From the NCBI GenBank assembly GCA_016789755.1, contig JAEUQG010000277.1:1-40502 (forward strand): 40,502 nucleotides of DNA, given 5' to 3'. This DNA comes from Bryobacterales bacterium (GTDB lineage Bacteria; Acidobacteriota; Terriglobia; Bryobacterales; Bryobacteraceae). The position numbers were made by a program, and so were the translations under genes. The stretch's first letter is position 1. The number at the start of each line of letters is the position of its first letter. Positions 11,332-19,668 of this stretch are shown here, in pieces. The notes under the pieces are model-generated. The model was not told the DNA's origin. It saw only the letters and a list, made by a program, of their open reading frames with translations, and did not search any database.

Positions 11332-11957
11332 TGCTGGTCCTCGCGGATGAGACGAAACGGTTGGTCCATGAAGCGGCCGAATGGAGGCTTATCGGCCTGT
11401 TGTTCGAGTGTCCTTCTCCACTGTGGCTGAATGAAGTGGGGCTGCTTGCCCAAGAGGTGGACGATCCGGTCTTACGGCAATCGGCACTAGAGGCCATGAC
11501 GGAGGCATCCGAGGGTTTGTATCATTCGACGTTCGGGCCGGGCGGGCCGGCGCCGCCCCGTGAAGCGAGCTATCAGGATACGGTGCAACTGGGATACCTG
11601 ATTTCCGAACTCGAAGCCTACTACAACGCGTTTGCCTACCGCCCCGCATGCGCCGAACCGGCTGATCATGTAGCGACGGAGTCGGGGTTCATCGCCTACC
11701 TGCGTTTGAAACAAGCCTACGCCGAGACAGAAGGTCAAACGGAAAGCGCCACCGTCGCCGCCGATGCCGCGGCGCGTTTCGTGAAAGAACATCTGGCCAC
11801 GATTGCCGAACCGCTGGCTGCGTCGCTGGCCGAGTCCGGCGTTGCCTACCTCAAGGATGCGTCCGCTGCCTTGCTGCGGCGTACGGGGCCTCGTTTGAAG
11901 TTGCCGGTGCTGCAAGATCCGCTGGTGGACGACGACGCCGTGGAATGCGGAATGTGA
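11331..11957 (+). CDS. TorD/NarJ/DmsD-family molybdoenzyme assembly chaperone
   Basis: The all-helical protein of about 208 residues has the size and pattern of TorD-family chaperones: an acidic N-terminal part (EAAEWRLIGLLFECPSP), then YHSTFGPGGPAPPREASYQD, which resembles the conserved Y-x-x-x-F-G-x-G-P-x-P-P-x-E stretch of NarJ/TorD proteins, and a helical C-terminal half. These chaperones bind the Tat signal or apo catalytic subunit and hold back export until the Mo cofactor is inserted. Its place after alpha, beta and gamma subunits and the Tat motif on the alpha subunit support the role. GTG 11328 and ATG 11331 are both possible starts; GAGGGAGG upstream and the TGATG overlap favour ATG 11331. 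It closes the operon, and a hairpin follows nine bases later. Confidence 0.85.
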   Translation: MLVLADETKRLVHEAAEWRLIGLLFECPSPLWLNEVGLLAQEVDDPVLRQSALEAMTEASEGLYHSTFGPGGPAPPREASYQDTVQLGYLISELEAYYNAFAYRPACAEPADHVATESGFIAYLRLKQAYAETEGQTESATVAADAAARFVKEHLATIAEPLAASLAESGVAYLKDASAALLRRTGPRLKLPVLQDPLVDDDAVECGM

Positions 11958-11965
11958 TCCACAAG

Positions 11966-11993
11966 AAGAGGACAGACGACCATCTGTCCTCTT
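11966..11993. terminator. Perfect 11-bp hairpin between convergent genes, likely bidirectional terminator
   Basis: AAGAGGACAGA and its exact complement TCTGTCCTCTT flank a six-base loop. It sits in the 43-base gap between the chaperone stop and the stop of the convergent PEP-CTERM gene. The AA/TT at the stem ends give each strand a short A- and T-rich edge but no long U-run, so termination may be partial or factor-aided. Confidence 0.7.
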
Positions 11994-12000
11994 TGGTCAT

Positions 12001-12576
12001 CTAACTTGTCTGCCTTCGGCGCAGCCTCCAGGCAGTCGCCGCGAGTGCCAGCGCGGTTAGCGATACACTGGCCGGCTCAGGCACATCAGGACCCGGATCC
12101 TCTGTGACAGAGGCGCTGAATGGCACATCGAACACCAGCGTCTCTTCCAGGCATGCTCCCCCGCACGTGGCGGGATCAGCCGCATACGCCTCCACAATCA
12201 CCCGAAGCAAGCCCGAGTTCACGGCACCCAAGGAGGCCGCCGCGTCGAAGGTGAAGGCGCCCACGCCCTCGAAGGTCGGCTCATCGTACTGCAACTGCCA
12301 GGCCGGATCGTTTGGGGGCAATGTGAAATTGACCGGCCCACCCAACCCTCCAATGAAGTCCTGATAAAACCCTAGGCTGGGATCGGACTCCGTCAAGATT
12401 AGAGAAGCGACAACCGAGAGCCAGCGGCTGTCGTCGGATGTCAACGTGAACCCCCATCCTCGTGTCGATCCCGATGGTCCTGAGATTGCGCCATCGGGCG
12501 GATCTAACGTGAATACGGGAGCGGCGGCTAGTGAGCCGGAAAGCAACAGGCAGAGAGAGAGTAGTTGTTTTCTCAT
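12001..12576 (-). CDS. Secreted PEP-CTERM sorting-domain protein
   Basis: The 191-residue protein has an N-terminal signal peptide (MRKQLLSLCLLLSGSLAAAP). The C-terminus shows the PEP-CTERM signal: VPEPASVSL, a hydrophobic helix, then the basic end WRLRRRQ. Such tails are recognised by the exosortase/EpsH system and removed on the way to the surface or exopolysaccharide matrix. The middle looks like a secreted beta-rich domain with two cysteines (ATCGGACLE) and no family I recognise. AAGGA lies about nine bases before the ATG. The gene starts 16 bases after the stop of the upstream sphingomyelinase-like gene on the same strand, so the two are probably co-transcribed. No exosortase gene is in the window. 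Confidence 0.82.
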   Translation of the reverse strand: MRKQLLSLCLLLSGSLAAAPVFTLDPPDGAISGPSGSTRGWGFTLTSDDSRWLSVVASLILTESDPSLGFYQDFIGGLGGPVNFTLPPNDPAWQLQYDEPTFEGVGAFTFDAAASLGAVNSGLLRVIVEAYAADPATCGGACLEETLVFDVPFSASVTEDPGPDVPEPASVSLTALALAATAWRLRRRQTS

Positions 12577-12592
12577 GATGTGATTCCTTCGT

Positions 12593-15259
12593 TCAACGAT
12601 TCAGGTTCAGAACGACCGCGGTGGTGTAGCCGCCGTCGGATGCCAGGACGAATTCGGCTCGGATTCTTAACGCCGAGGCTGGCCACAGAAAGGGCACATC
12701 GCTCGCGGTGGTGCTGACCGCTCCAGCCGGTATCGTGCCGAAGCCGGGTATTTCGCCGGCAATCTGCACGGCGCCGGTGCCACTGGTCACCGCAATGTTA
12801 CGAACGGCGACAATCCGCGCATTGATAGCGCCTCCGGGGCCATTGTTGGACATCCGCAGTGGAACGCGCACGGTGCTGTTGTCGGATGAGTAGACGCGTG
12901 GCCCCGCCGGAAGCAGTGAAAGGCGGGGAGTTCCGATAGAAGCGAAGTTCGCCGCTACCTGTATGGGGCCTCGCAGCTCACGAATCTGCAGCGTGCTCGT
13001 TGTGGAATTGAAAGGCGGGCCGAACCCCTGGAACGTGAATCCCGGTTTGGCGCCGGCGGTGAGGGTGACTGCGGGTGTGTCCTCGTAATAGAACCCCGCG
13101 CCGCTCACTGTTCCCGCCTCCGGCGGGTTCACTGTTGCTGCCACCTCCAACTGCCGTCGGTAGAGGATGTTCAGGCGATCGTTCACGGTTGGTGTGAAGG
13201 AGAACATCCGAGCCCCGCCGTTCTCCCAGCGATCGAAGGCATACCGGTATCCTGGCATGGCGGGCAGGGATGGGAGAGCCTCCAACTCCACTGCCTTGTT
13301 TCGCTCCATAACGACCGTCTGCGGTGTTGCTACCGTGCCACCGCCAATCCGTACTTGACCCTCGAAGGAATCCGATTGGAACCGCGTGCGGAATTCTACG
13401 TTCACCAAATCCGCCGGGGCTACAACATTTGCCGCGGGTGCGAAGATATAGCTCGCAAACAAAGCACCGTGATCGGAGACATCCTTGGTAAAGAAGGGAT
13501 CCTGCGTCCACGCCAGTTCTCCCGTGTTCTTGATCTCCATGAGATAGGGGAAGGAATTCTCGGGCTGATGCACCTGATATGAGGCTCGCGTCACGCGCGC
13601 CCCGCGCCGCGCGATGAAGCTGTAATCGAGCCACTCAAACGATGCGCCGCGCTTGTTCGATATATCGTTCTGCAATGGGTCCACCGTCCACATCCGGCCT
13701 GCGCCGAAGCTGATCCCAATAGGGCGGGGAGCTTCCACAAAATCGCACTGCAAGGCATCGGTGAGGTAATAGTAGTTGCCCACGTCAAGCTCCATGTCGA
13801 TGTTGAAATCACCGCTGAAGATGACTCCGTCGTCCGGGCTGGCTTCCGAGAGTTGGCCGTCGGCGAAAGTCTTCATCTCGCGCAACTGCGCCTGACGAAT
13901 GGCCGCCTCATCCCAGGGCGGACCGGCCTGCAGATGGGTCGTGAAGACGTGGTAGCGGCGTCCCATCTTCAGAATGCGCGCGTAGGTGACTCCCTTCGCC
14001 GCGAACGCATCCAATCCGGTGGTGTCGGCGAACCCATCGTCCGATTTGCTGACGAACTTGTGAAAAGCAATCTTCTCGATCGGCCAGCGGCTGGCAATGA
14101 ACATGCCGCCGTTTGTTGCGAAGGACGAAAGCAAGCCGAGTAACTCATAGGCCTGCGGCGTATGATCCGGTACTCCCGTGAAGAACGAGTAGCCATACTG
14201 GCTGTTCAATCGGCTGAGCATCGCCGTGCGGGATTCGTTCTGAAAGCCCTCCTGAAACGTCAGCACGTCGGCAAGCAATCCGAGCCTGTCCAGAGCGTCG
14301 GGAATCATGTCCGCACGAGACATCTGCTGAAGGCGCGGAAACACCACAATAGGAAGCATCATGATGTTGTAGGTGGTGACGCTGAATCGCCTGCTTGCTT
14401 CATTCGGCGTCAGCACCTCGAAGCCCTCGGCCGGAGTACCGCTGGAACTGCGGAACGACAACGGAACCTTGCTGGTCAGTCCTTCGCCGCGACCCAGAAT
14501 CAGGTTGCTGCCATGATCGAAGAAACGGAACGTGGTGTCTGTGAACGGTGACTGCCGCAACGGCGAAGCGGAGGCGCACGGCGCCAGTGTAGCCGCGTTT
14601 GTGGAAGCATCGCGATGCAAACACTGTCCGATTTGTCCCACGGATTCCAACCGAACCTGTCCGCCCGTTACCGCCTGCAGCCGCCACTGGTCGCCCAGGT
14701 TGTTCGCGCATGTTCGCAACTGCACCAGCGGGAATTGTCCGCTTCTCGCCGTCAGACACAATTCCTGGTTGCGGATCACGAAGTCGCCGGTAGAGACGAA
14801 GTCGTATAACTGCTCATAGTTGGCGGCGGTCGCAAAACCAGCCGGTGAGGCGATCTGGCAACTTGCCGGGATCGTCGTCGTCGTGGAGCCCGCGTAGTAG
14901 ACTCCCGCTACTTTGGCCCTGCAGACCCGTGTCGGCAATGCGTTCAGGAGGCCGAGTTCGCTGGCTCCAGGCAATCCCGAAGCCTCCCACTTTGCCTGTC
15001 CGGTGGCCACAGTGTACCCCGAGGAGGTACTCTGCGCGACCCCGTTTGCCGCATATGAACAAAATGGTTCGTTGATCACGGTTCCGGCGTAAGTGTTCCC
15101 TCCCGATACCACTCGGCACAACCGCTTCTGTGTGGAATTTACGGAGATGGGATTGGTGGCTGATGCCGGAGCGGCCCATTGCACTTGGGCTACTGCCGGG
15201 AGCGCGTAGAAGATTGCTGCAAGGCATGGCGTTGCCAATCGGTTTTTGGCGCTGAGCAT
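12593..15259 (-). CDS. Secreted sphingomyelinase-like exo/endonuclease/phosphatase-fold protein with lectin-like modules
   Basis: The 888-residue multidomain protein has a signal peptide ending near ALPAVAQ. Two DM9/DUF3421-like units (LCRVVSGGNTYAG and VCRAKVAGVYYAG) are followed by a ricin-type beta-trefoil-like stretch (LCLTARSGQ, DQWRLQ, QCLHRD). An exo/endo/phosphatase domain spans about 291-605, with TTYNIMMLP, TFQEGFQ, GGMFIASRWPI, TTHLQAG, FSGDFNID and SDHGALF matching the metal and His/Asp sites of neutral sphingomyelinases and DNase I-like enzymes. The C-terminal third is beta-rich repeat. It probably cleaves phosphodiesters such as sphingomyelin-type lipids outside the cell. An in-frame ATG lies 12 bases upstream at 15271, but its GGAGG is best read as the Shine-Dalgarno for ATG 15259. 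The PEP-CTERM gene follows on the same transcript. Confidence 0.8.
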   Translation of the reverse strand: MLSAKNRLATPCLAAIFYALPAVAQVQWAAPASATNPISVNSTQKRLCRVVSGGNTYAGTVINEPFCSYAANGVAQSTSSGYTVATGQAKWEASGLPGASELGLLNALPTRVCRAKVAGVYYAGSTTTTIPASCQIASPAGFATAANYEQLYDFVSTGDFVIRNQELCLTARSGQFPLVQLRTCANNLGDQWRLQAVTGGQVRLESVGQIGQCLHRDASTNAATLAPCASASPLRQSPFTDTTFRFFDHGSNLILGRGEGLTSKVPLSFRSSSGTPAEGFEVLTPNEASRRFSVTTYNIMMLPIVVFPRLQQMSRADMIPDALDRLGLLADVLTFQEGFQNESRTAMLSRLNSQYGYSFFTGVPDHTPQAYELLGLLSSFATNGGMFIASRWPIEKIAFHKFVSKSDDGFADTTGLDAFAAKGVTYARILKMGRRYHVFTTHLQAGPPWDEAAIRQAQLREMKTFADGQLSEASPDDGVIFSGDFNIDMELDVGNYYYLTDALQCDFVEAPRPIGISFGAGRMWTVDPLQNDISNKRGASFEWLDYSFIARRGARVTRASYQVHQPENSFPYLMEIKNTGELAWTQDPFFTKDVSDHGALFASYIFAPAANVVAPADLVNVEFRTRFQSDSFEGQVRIGGGTVATPQTVVMERNKAVELEALPSLPAMPGYRYAFDRWENGGARMFSFTPTVNDRLNILYRRQLEVAATVNPPEAGTVSGAGFYYEDTPAVTLTAGAKPGFTFQGFGPPFNSTTSTLQIRELRGPIQVAANFASIGTPRLSLLPAGPRVYSSDNSTVRVPLRMSNNGPGGAINARIVAVRNIAVTSGTGAVQIAGEIPGFGTIPAGAVSTTASDVPFLWPASALRIRAEFVLASDGGYTTAVVLNLNR

Positions 15260-15424
15260 TTTGTCCTCCATTGAGTGGGCTTTTTGCTGCCCCTGGAATG
15301 GAAACGACGAAAACGCTTCAGGACCCTCATGCGGACGGCGCTTCGATCTGCAACAGCGGCAGGAATGGGTTGCAAGCGGTGAGTGCCAGGCTGTAGGCGG
15401 TTCGGAATTGGTGGGCGAGTGGAA

Positions 15425-15457
15425 GAAGGATCCCCCGTTTGACTGAAAGAATCCTTC
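15425..15457. repeat. Inverted repeat GAAGGAT...ATCCTTC in divergent intergenic region
   Basis: Two 7-base arms are separated by 19 bases in the leader of the minus-strand gene, between its candidate -10 box and its start codon. It could be an operator or a leader hairpin; with arms this short it could also be chance. Confidence 0.35.
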
Positions 15458-15507
15458 CCCTTCAGCAAGTGTGTTACGACGGCAAACACACCCCTTCTGA
15501 TCTCTAC

Positions 15508-15513
15508 ATTATA
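15508..15513 (-). promoter_or_regulatory. Candidate -10 box (TATAAT) for the sphingomyelinase-like gene
   Basis: On the minus strand the sequence reads GATATAATGTAG about 250 bases before the start codon. I see no convincing -35 at 16-18 bases. The 333-base divergent region (15260-15592) otherwise holds only a GAAGGAT/ATCCTTC inverted repeat and no supported gene. Confidence 0.35.
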
Positions 15514-15592
15514 TCGAATCGTTAAACGCCAGTTTTGTGTGCCCAACGCTTTGTATCCCGGCAAGCATTGACACTCCCTTACGCTACGATGA

Positions 15593-18500
15593 ATGTATAA
15601 GCCTGTGCCAAGCCTTGTTGTTCTCCTCTTAAGCTTTCTCCTTGCTCATTCATCCTGGGGTCAAACTGCCGCCACGATTTCCGGCCGCGTGCACGATGCC
15701 AGTGCGTCCGTCATCCCCAACGCCGGCATTACTGCCACGCTCGTTGAGCGCTCCGTGCGCCACAAAGCCATGGCCAATAGCGAGGGCCAATTCGTGCTGC
15801 CTCATCTGCCAGCCGGCCATTACGACCTGCAAGTGGAAGCGGCGGGATTCCGCGCCTATGTCCGCAAGGGAATCGAACTCACCGTGGCTCAGACGATCTG
15901 GCTCGATCTGGTTCTGGAAGTTGGAGACAGTGCCCAGCAAGTTACCGTGAACGAGGCGGCCCCGCTAGTCAACACCTCAACCCATGAACTGGCCTACCTG
16001 GTGAGCGAGCAGGCCATCCGCGAACTCCCGCTCAATGGGCGCAATATTACCGATCTCGCTTTGCTACAACCCGGCGTAACGGCATATCCGCATCGCGATG
16101 GCGGTTCGGTCGTGGCACATGGACTCGGTATGAGTATCAACGGCCAGGACCCCCGATCCAATGTCTATCTTCTCGATGGGACGCCACAAAACGATTTCAC
16201 GAACGGACCTGCCGGCAGCGCTGCCGGGACGGCCCTGGGCGCCGAAACCATCCGTGAGTTTCGAGTTGAAGCCAATTCTTACAGCGCGGAGTTCGGCCGC
16301 AACTCCGGAGGTCAGTTCAATGCGCTCACCAAGTCCGGATCGAATGAATTCCACGGGAGTTTGGTCTATCTGCATCGCAACGACAACCTGGATGCCCGCG
16401 ACTACTTCGACGATTCCAAGCCGGAATTCAAGCGTCACCAACTGGCAGCGACCATCGGTGGCGCGATCCGTAAAGACAAGAGCTTCTTCTTCCTGGGCTA
16501 TGAAACGTTACGGGAACGAAAGGGCCGCAATATCCTCACCATCGTCCCCGACGACCGCGCCCGTGGCGGGGTGATCGCTCCGGTTAGTCCCGTGATCCGT
16601 CCCTATCTCGATGCATTTCCTCTCCCCACGCCAGGACGCCCTTCGGCCGGCTTGGGTCTCGGCGAACACCTGTTCCGGTTCAACCAATTGCTCGACCAGA
16701 ACTTCGGGCAAGGACGCTTCGATCACAACCTCAGCGACCGCAGCCAGTTTTTTGTGCGCTACACCTTCGACGACGCAGAGCAGTATCTGCCCACCGACTA
16801 CCCGCAGTTCCCCCGCACCTTCGATTCCAGAAACCAGTTTGTCACCGTCGAGCATCGGCACGTCTTCGGAACTGGTGCGCTGAACACACTGCGGGCAGGC
16901 TTCTCCCGCACGCGCATCGGTCAGGATGTGGAGAGCCTGTTGAACCCTCAACTGCCGAGCTTCGTCCCCGGGCGCAGCGTCATGGGCGGAATCGACATCG
17001 GAGGCATTCCTGGGCGCTTCGGTCCCCAAACCTCCGTGAACGTGAAGCTGACGCAAAATGTATTCGGACTGGAGGACGGGCTCGCTGTGACTCGCGGGAA
17101 GCACTTCCTGAAGCTCGGCGCTCTCCTGGAGCGCTACCGCGACAACATGGTGAATCCCACCTTCGCCCTCGGCATTTTCAGTTTCGGCGGCATCGCAGAT
17201 TTCCTCCAGAACCGGCCGCAGCGCTTTATCGGCCTCGATCCCAAAGGGGCGCTGGATCGCTATTGGCGGTTCTTCACCATCGCTTTCTATGCCCAGGACA
17301 ACTGGCGCGTTCATCCGCGGCTCAGCCTGAATCTGGGGCTGCGCTATGAGTTTCAGACCATGCCGGTGGATCTGTATGGCCGCGATTCCGCCCTCATCAA
17401 TCTTACGGACGCTGCTCCCACGGTCGGCCCCCTGTACCGCAACCCCACCTACAAAAACATTTCTCCGCGATTTGGTTTTGCCTGGGACGCACGCGGCAAT
17501 GGCGGCACCTCCCTCCGCGGCGGCTACGGCATCTTTTTCAATACGAACAATCAACAGAATCTGATTGTCACCGTAACGAACCCGCCGGCCACTCCCAGGC
17601 TGAGCATCGCCAATCCTACATTCCCCGTTCCCCCCTTCGATCGCGGAATCGGCAATACTATCCGGCCGGTCGAATGGAACTTGAAGAACCCCAACGTGCA
17701 CCAGTGGAACCTTAGCCTGCAACAGAAGCTGCCCTTCGATTCCGTGCTGACGCTGGGCTATGCCGGCGCTCGCGGCATCCACCTTCTGCGCAGTTCCGAC
17801 GTGAACACCGCCATACCCCAGAAACTCGCCGACGGTACTCTTTTCTTCCCGTTGAACGCGCCTCGCCAGAACCCGGCATTCTCCACTATCGAGTTGAAGA
17901 AAAGCGACGGCAATTCCTGGTACAACGCCATGGTGGCCGAGGTGCGCAAACGCTGGAGGGCCGGCTTCAGTCTGCAGTCAAGCTACACTTTCTCCCGCAA
18001 TATCGACACCACGCAAGCTTCCACCTTCTTCTCCGACGGGACTAACGGTACCACGTCAGCAATGCCCGAGTACCCGGGCTTTCAGTACAACAAAGGGCTG
18101 GCCGATTACCACGCCAAGCACAATTGGGTGATCAACTCAATCTGGACGGTACCAACGGGCAGAAACCTGCAGGGCGTGCCGAAGGCCATTCTGTCAGGAT
18201 GGGAGGTTGCGGGAATTGCCTCGATGCGAAGCGGCAATCCACTCACGTTGTTCATCGCGCGCAACCGCTCCCGCTCGCAGTGGGCGCCTTCGCTCGGCCC
18301 CGGGCTCGGCCCGGATCGCCCCAGCATGGCGCAGGGCTTCACGCATTCGAGCGCAGTGACGGGTGACCCTGGGCAATACTTCAACCCCGCTGCATTCGTG
18401 CTGCCCGCCGCTGGAACCCTCGGGAACCTGGGGCGCGGCGCGCTGATCGGCCCGAACCTGCGCAACTTCGACTTCGCCCTTTTCAAGAACACTCCCTGGA

Positions 18501-18700
18501 AAAAACTGGGCGAGTCCGGCAACATACAATTCCGAGCGGAAATATTCAATCTGCTCAACCGCGCGAATTTCGGCGTGCCCAGCTTGACGGCTTTTACGGG
18601 TGCGGCGGATAATGAAGCACCGCTCGGGTCTCTGGGACGCATCCGCGGCACAGTCACTGCGAGCCGCCAGATTCAGTTCGGATTGAGAATCACTTACTAA
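15593..18700 (+). CDS. Oar-like TonB-dependent outer-membrane receptor with carboxypeptidase-regulatory N-terminal domain
   Basis: The 1035-residue protein begins with a signal peptide (to about SSWGQ, residue 24). A carboxypeptidase-regulatory-like domain spans about 28-110 (TISGRVHDASASVIPNAGI, GQFVLPHLPAGHYDLQVEA). A plug-like region follows (RELPLNGRNITDLALLQPGV, LDGTPQND, AEFGRNSGGQFNALTKSGSN), then a long beta-barrel ending in an aromatic residue (RITY). This layout is the large Oar/TonB-dependent class greatly expanded in Acidobacteriota, usually linked to uptake of sugars or peptides or to envelope protein export. The ATG at 15593 has no evident Shine-Dalgarno. Two small genes follow closely on the same strand. 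The ligand cannot be told from sequence. Confidence 0.88.
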   Translation: MYKPVPSLVVLLLSFLLAHSSWGQTAATISGRVHDASASVIPNAGITATLVERSVRHKAMANSEGQFVLPHLPAGHYDLQVEAAGFRAYVRKGIELTVAQTIWLDLVLEVGDSAQQVTVNEAAPLVNTSTHELAYLVSEQAIRELPLNGRNITDLALLQPGVTAYPHRDGGSVVAHGLGMSINGQDPRSNVYLLDGTPQNDFTNGPAGSAAGTALGAETIREFRVEANSYSAEFGRNSGGQFNALTKSGSNEFHGSLVYLHRNDNLDARDYFDDSKPEFKRHQLAATIGGAIRKDKSFFFLGYETLRERKGRNILTIVPDDRARGGVIAPVSPVIRPYLDAFPLPTPGRPSAGLGLGEHLFRFNQLLDQNFGQGRFDHNLSDRSQFFVRYTFDDAEQYLPTDYPQFPRTFDSRNQFVTVEHRHVFGTGALNTLRAGFSRTRIGQDVESLLNPQLPSFVPGRSVMGGIDIGGIPGRFGPQTSVNVKLTQNVFGLEDGLAVTRGKHFLKLGALLERYRDNMVNPTFALGIFSFGGIADFLQNRPQRFIGLDPKGALDRYWRFFTIAFYAQDNWRVHPRLSLNLGLRYEFQTMPVDLYGRDSALINLTDAAPTVGPLYRNPTYKNISPRFGFAWDARGNGGTSLRGGYGIFFNTNNQQNLIVTVTNPPATPRLSIANPTFPVPPFDRGIGNTIRPVEWNLKNPNVHQWNLSLQQKLPFDSVLTLGYAGARGIHLLRSSDVNTAIPQKLADGTLFFPLNAPRQNPAFSTIELKKSDGNSWYNAMVAEVRKRWRAGFSLQSSYTFSRNIDTTQASTFFSDGTNGTTSAMPEYPGFQYNKGLADYHAKHNWVINSIWTVPTGRNLQGVPKAILSGWEVAGIASMRSGNPLTLFIARNRSRSQWAPSLGPGLGPDRPSMAQGFTHSSAVTGDPGQYFNPAAFVLPAAGTLGNLGRGALIGPNLRNFDFALFKNTPWKKLGESGNIQFRAEIFNLLNRANFGVPSLTAFTGAADNEAPLGSLGRIRGTVTASRQIQFGLRITY

Positions 18701-18704
18701 CAAC

Positions 18705-19169
18705 ATGGAGCGAAAGAAATCTATGCTATGGGTGGCATTCGCGCTAGGCGCGGCGTTGGCTTGGGGCATGTATGGACCGTCGCTGCACAAAGGCCAAGTG
18801 GCGTTGGGGAATCCCATGCGAGCCTTGCTCTGCGTGGGTGTGGCTTATTTCCTCGTGGGCGTGCTCGTGCCGGTCGCAACGCTCGCCTCACAAGGGCAAC
18901 TGAACGGATTCACCGCCAGCGGTACGACAACGGCCACCTTCGCCGGCGCACTAGGGGCATTGGGCGCCGTCTTCATCATCTTCGCTTTCCGCAATGGAGG
19001 CACCCCAGCCTACGTCATGCCCCTTGTCTTCGGCTTGGCCCCGCTGGTGAACGTTCTCGTCTCCATGATCACGCACCCGCCGAAAGAGTCTCCCAATCCA
19101 CTGCTTTGGGTGGGATACGTGCTCGCCTCTGTGGGAGCCGGCCTTGTGCTCTTCTTCAAACCCGCATAG
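18705..19169 (+). CDS. Small four-helix membrane protein, half-DMT/EamA-like
   Basis: The 154-residue protein has about four hydrophobic segments (near 7-22, 42-62, 78-96 and 100-120) plus a final one ending LFFKPA. The GLAPLVNVLVSM and LLWVGYVLASVGAGLVL segments resemble half of a drug/metabolite transporter repeat. Proteins of this size and pattern exist as separate genes in several phyla, but I do not know a characterised one. It starts four bases after the receptor stop. ATG 18705 has no Shine-Dalgarno; an internal ATG at 18723, with GGAG about 12 bases upstream, may be the true start. The Nudix gene follows one base after its stop. Function unknown. Confidence 0.7.
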   Translation: MERKKSMLWVAFALGAALAWGMYGPSLHKGQVALGNPMRALLCVGVAYFLVGVLVPVATLASQGQLNGFTASGTTTATFAGALGALGAVFIIFAFRNGGTPAYVMPLVFGLAPLVNVLVSMITHPPKESPNPLLWVGYVLASVGAGLVLFFKPA

Positions 19170-19170
19170 C

Positions 19171-19668
19171 ATGTCGCCGCGCGATGAAATGGTCGCCATC
19201 GTCGATGTGGACAATCGCGTCATCGGAGCCGCCCCGCGCCATGAGATGCGCTCGCGGAACCTGCCGCATCGCGCGACTTATGTCTTCGTCTTCAACCCTT
19301 CCGGCGATCTCTATGTGCAGCATCGAACCTGGACCAAAGATGTATACCCTGGGTATTGGGATCTTGCCGCTGGGGGCGTGGTGCTCGACGGCGAATCCTA
19401 CGATGAGTCCGCGTCGCGCGAACTCGAAGAAGAGATGGGCATCCGCGGCGTTACGCTCCATCCCTGGTTTGAGTTCTATTTCGACGGCGCCGGTAAGTGC
19501 TGGGGCCGCGCGTATTCCTGCGTATGGGACGGCCCGGTAGTGCCGCAAGCGGAGGAAGTGCAATCCGTCACCTTGGCCAGTGTCGATACGATTCTGTCCG
19601 GCTGGGATGGCCGCCTCATGACACCGGATTCACTGCTTGCCCTCCGCCGCCGGTTCAAAGCGGATTGA
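19171..19668 (+). CDS. Nudix hydrolase (YfcD/IDI-like)
   Basis: The 165-residue protein carries a complete Nudix box (G-x5-E-x7-REU-x-EE-x-GU) at about residues 68-90, read as GGVVLDGE, then SRELEEEMGI. The opening DEMVAIVDVDNRVIGAAPRHEM and the HRATYVFVFNPSGDLYVQHR strand are like the YfcD and isopentenyl-diphosphate isomerase-like group of Nudix proteins. It hydrolyses a nucleoside-diphosphate-linked or other diphosphate compound in the cytoplasm; the substrate is not evident. ATG 19171 is one base after the upstream stop. A GTG-type frame extension to 19144 would overlap the membrane protein gene and lacks family similarity. Its last 14 bases overlap the end of the convergent AraD1-like gene. 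Confidence 0.9.
   Translation: MSPRDEMVAIVDVDNRVIGAAPRHEMRSRNLPHRATYVFVFNPSGDLYVQHRTWTKDVYPGYWDLAAGGVVLDGESYDESASRELEEEMGIRGVTLHPWFEFYFDGAGKCWGRAYSCVWDGPVVPQAEEVQSVTLASVDTILSGWDGRLMTPDSLLALRRRFKAD

Noticed and set aside
15190..15564. A 124-codon minus-strand ORF over the leader and 5' end of the sphingomyelinase-like gene
   Set aside because: No domain or signal; it overlaps the likely true start of the sphingomyelinase-like protein in another frame.
15568..15601. TTGACA followed by TATAAG as a promoter for the Oar-like receptor
   Set aside because: The spacing is 22 bases, and transcription would start after the assigned ATG at 15593.
16508..17782. A 424-codon minus-strand frame opposite the Oar-like receptor
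   Set aside because: Low-complexity shadow without motifs; the + strand receptor is unambiguous.
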